This document shows positions 20,486 to 22,208 of a DNA stretch of 22,208 nt, piece by piece. The stretch's first letter is position 1. The number at the start of each line of letters is the position of its first letter. The position numbers and the translations under genes were made by a program. Origin of the DNA: CAZSAT01 sp964604675 (GTDB lineage: Bacteria; Myxococcota_A; UBA796; CAJQPC01); assembly GCA_964604675.1 (NCBI GenBank), contig CAZSAT010000114.1, forward strand, positions 1 through 22,208. Reading direction: 5' to 3'. The notes under the pieces are model-generated. The model did no database searches and had not been told where the DNA came from. It saw nothing but the letters and a program-made list of their open reading frames with translations.

Positions 20486-21670
20486 TCAGTGGCGGCGGCG
20501 CAGCACGCCCAGCAACAGGGCCAACATCCACGAGCCCGAGCCCGTGGAGCCCGCACAGCCGCAACCCGTCGGCTCGTCGGCGAGCCCGCTCTCGACGGCT
20601 TGCACGTCACCGTCTTCGGCTGGTGGTTCGTCCTCGAGCGGTTCCTGCTGCCCACTGTCCCAGACCCCGGCGTCGTCCGGCACGTCGGTGTCGTGCAGCT
20701 CCTCGCCAGCTCCGCCGGCACCGGACGCGGGCTCGTCGACCCTGCACGACCGGCTGGAGGGCTCGCCCCAGCTCTCTGCTGTGGACGCCAACACGACCTC
20801 GTCGCCCGCCTCCCCCGGCCTGGAGAAGTAGACCAGCTGCACGTCGCCCGCGATCAGGAAGTCCCAGCCTGTCCAGGACGTGTCCGGCTGCTCCGACGCG
20901 TCGGACGAGACGTACCACTCGAGCCCGTCCGGCGACATGGCCGTGCCGTAGCTCACGTCATCGTTCTGCGAGACGCCCGCGATCCAGAGCGCGAAGGGGT
21001 GGACCTCCATGTCCTCGTGACAGCTCAGCGCCGCCCCCGCGAGGCCCACGTCGAGCCACTCGAAGCTGCACGCACCCAGCACCGCGCCCCGCGCCTCCCA
21101 CGACGCGCCGTGGTCCTCGGAGACCGCGAGGTGCAGCTCCGACCCCGTCACCCACGCCAGGTGGATCTCGCCGTAGAGCTCGATCGCCGAGGGATCGGCC
21201 GCCTGTTCGTCGGACACGACGCGCGCACCGGGGGAGAAGCCGTCGGGCGCACCCGTCGCCCGACCGATCCCCGCGCCGACCACGCCCGCGTCTCCGAGGG
21301 CATGCCCCACGTAGAAGAGGTGCCAGCCCGTGGCGGTCTGCAGGGCGGCCGGGGAGCTCGCCCCACACGGCGCCCAGTCGTCGGCCGGTGCGAGCACGGG
21401 CTCGGCGTCCACCGCCCAGTTCAAGCCATCCACGCTCTCGGCATGGCCGATGACTCGAGCGACGTCGCACCCCTCCCCGACCTCGATGTCGGACCGCGTG
21501 GCACCGAAGAACAGGTGCCACACGCCCGTGTCCGGTGCGTAGACGACGCTCGGGTCGGTGACATCCGACCAGTCCTCGTCCGGGACGAGCACCGCGCCGA
21601 TCTCGGTGAGTCCCGGGCTGCCCGCGACCGCGAGGCGCCCTGCGATGAGGACCATCCAAACCGAACTCAT
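20486..21670 (-). CDS. Secreted beta-propeller (GH43/sialidase-like) protein with MYXO-CTERM tail
   Basis: Protein of 394 residues. A signal peptide (1-17, SSVWMVLIAGRLAVAG) is followed by a beta-propeller (about 20-290) with repeating blades: DVTDPSVVYAPDTGVWHLFF, SSPAALQTATGWHLFYVG, ADPSAIELYGEIHLAWV, VSEDHGASWEARG (an Asp-box-like motif) and SPDGLEWYVS. This resembles GH43/GH68-type or sialidase-type propellers, but I cannot place full catalytic sets, so a binding role is possible. A Pro/Glu/Asp-rich tether (about 300-365) precedes the MYXO-CTERM tail: GCGC (Cys370, Cys372), hydrophobic helix WMLALLLGVL and RRRH at the end. That tail is known in myxobacteria for surface anchoring after myxosortase processing. 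AGGAGG 5 nt before ATG 21670 fixes the start. It heads the thrS operon. Confidence 0.87.
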   Translation of the reverse strand: MSSVWMVLIAGRLAVAGSPGLTEIGAVLVPDEDWSDVTDPSVVYAPDTGVWHLFFGATRSDIEVGEGCDVARVIGHAESVDGLNWAVDAEPVLAPADDWAPCGASSPAALQTATGWHLFYVGHALGDAGVVGAGIGRATGAPDGFSPGARVVSDEQAADPSAIELYGEIHLAWVTGSELHLAVSEDHGASWEARGAVLGACSFEWLDVGLAGAALSCHEDMEVHPFALWIAGVSQNDDVSYGTAMSPDGLEWYVSSDASEQPDTSWTGWDFLIAGDVQLVYFSRPGEAGDEVVLASTAESWGEPSSRSCRVDEPASGAGGAGEELHDTDVPDDAGVWDSGQQEPLEDEPPAEDGDVQAVESGLADEPTGCGCAGSTGSGSWMLALLLGVLRRRH

Positions 21671-21715
21671 GGCGCCCTCCTGAGGGCCCCTCCGCGTTCC
21701 AACCGTTCCAGCTTC

Positions 21716-21743
21716 AGTGTACAACGCCGCACGCCGCCCGCAA
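21716..21743 (-). promoter_or_regulatory. Candidate sigma-70 promoter for the propeller-thrS operon
   Basis: On the minus strand TTGCGG, 16-bp spacer, TACACT. Predicted start of transcription is about 40 nt before ATG 21670. Both boxes are imperfect. Confidence 0.35.
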
Positions 21744-21749
21744 CGTCGG

Positions 21750-21778
21750 TTGATGTCCGAGCCGACGATGGGTACATT
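21750..21778 (+). promoter_or_regulatory. Candidate sigma-70 promoter for the 66-residue gene
   Basis: TTGATG, 17-bp spacer, TACATT. Predicted transcription start is about 21785, giving a leader of only about 11 nt that is mostly ribosome-binding site. It lies back to back with the minus-strand promoter. Confidence 0.5.
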
Positions 21779-21795
21779 CTTGACGGGAGTTGGAC

Positions 21796-21996
21796 ATGGG
21801 ACTGGCGCGCCAGCTGATGCGCACTGCCGCACGGCGCTACTACACCAAGATCATGGACCGGTTGGGCAGCAAGCTCGTCGTGGGCCTCGCCGACACCTCA
21901 GCAGACGCGCCCGACGCCTTCTACACGCCCAAGCGCGACCTGTACCGAACGATGGTCGCGCCGCAGGACGGCCAGCCCGAGAAGGCCTCGGACTGA
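21796..21996 (+). CDS. Small protein of unknown function (66 residues)
   Basis: Not recognised. Sequence begins MGLARQLMRTAARRYYTKIM: a basic, probably amphipathic helix (residues 1-28, seven Arg/Lys), then a short hydrophobic stretch (SKLVVGLADTS) and a polar tail with YTPKRDLYR and EKASD. No signal peptide or full transmembrane helix. GGGAG 6 nt before ATG 21796 and a TTGATG-N17-TACATT promoter directly upstream support it as a real gene. An upstream in-frame TTG (21790) is possible but badly spaced. The basic helix could bind nucleic acid or membrane; this is only inference. Confidence 0.65.
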   Translation: MGLARQLMRTAARRYYTKIMDRLGSKLVVGLADTSADAPDAFYTPKRDLYRTMVAPQDGQPEKASD

Positions 21997-22005
21997 CGAA
22001 CCGAG

Positions 22006-22009
<4 letters not shown>
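21987..22009. terminator. Overlapping hairpins between convergent genes
   Basis: CTCGG/CCGAG (loop 9) and CTGAC/GTCAG (loop 7) overlap and exclude each other. They cover the stop codons of the 66-residue gene (+) and the MYXO-CTERM gene (-), 9 bp apart. Short stems without a T-tract, so weak evidence. Confidence 0.25.

Positions 22010-22208
<199 letters not shown>

Noticed and set aside
18188..21817. 1209-codon plus-strand frame opposite thrS, the unknown gene and the propeller gene
   Set aside because: Composition shadow: Leu/Val/Arg/Glu-rich with no domain, and it spans several well-supported minus-strand genes.

Overview
The window is about 22.2 kb of very GC-rich, densely packed bacterial DNA. 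It most resembles a Myxococcota (former Deltaproteobacteria) genome. The evidence is two proteins with the MYXO-CTERM sorting tail (Cys-containing motif, hydrophobic helix, Arg cluster, stop), a third copy of that tail inside a giant ORF, a myxobacterial-type double PilZ-like protein, thrombospondin-3 (TSP3) repeats, and many short-signal lipoproteins or secreted proteins. Assignment below phylum is not possible from sequence alone.

Layout, left to right. (1) 1-899: the 3' part of a tyrosine recombinase runs directly into the 3' end of an oppositely oriented selenocysteine tRNA gene (selC). This is the classic edge of an integrated element, most of which would lie left of the window. (2) 1009-4523: a PilZ-like protein and a lamin-tail lipoprotein on the + strand converge on a NUDIX hydrolase and subtilisin-like protease pair on the - strand. 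(3) 4600-9092: a 1173-residue ORF joins, in one frame, a TSP3-repeat surface protein ending in a MYXO-CTERM-like tail and a complete OmpA-type outer-membrane protein with its own signal peptide. An FHA-GGDEF diguanylate cyclase follows 26 bp later. (4) 9102-12891: a NagZ-like GH3 glycosidase (-), divergent from a histidine kinase and OmpR-type response regulator pair (+). (5) 12917-15973: an SLC12-type cation-chloride cotransporter homologue (-), divergent from an alpha/beta hydrolase (+). (6) 15953-21670: a tight five-gene - strand operon reading MYXO-CTERM beta-propeller, unknown coiled-coil protein, threonyl-tRNA synthetase, fructose-1,6-bisphosphatase, alpha/beta hydrolase. The last three are joined by 4-nt and 8-nt overlaps. 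(7) 21750-22208: a 66-residue unknown protein with a well-formed promoter, then the 3' end of another MYXO-CTERM protein whose upstream part is an Asp-Thr hexanucleotide repeat running off the window.

The main themes are cell-surface display and envelope work (MYXO-CTERM proteins, OmpA, GH3, lipoprotein, secreted protease) and signalling (FHA-GGDEF, PilZ-like, two-component pair). Two housekeeping enzymes (ThrS, Fbp) sit inside an operon led by a surface protein. The most unusual object is the 4600-8121 ORF. It reads like a natural polyprotein: exported calcium-binding stalk, internal sorting and membrane-stop signal with RRRRR, second signal peptide, then outer-membrane barrel with peptidoglycan anchor. 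No intergenic stretch exceeds 300 bp. The long antisense ORFs are composition shadows.
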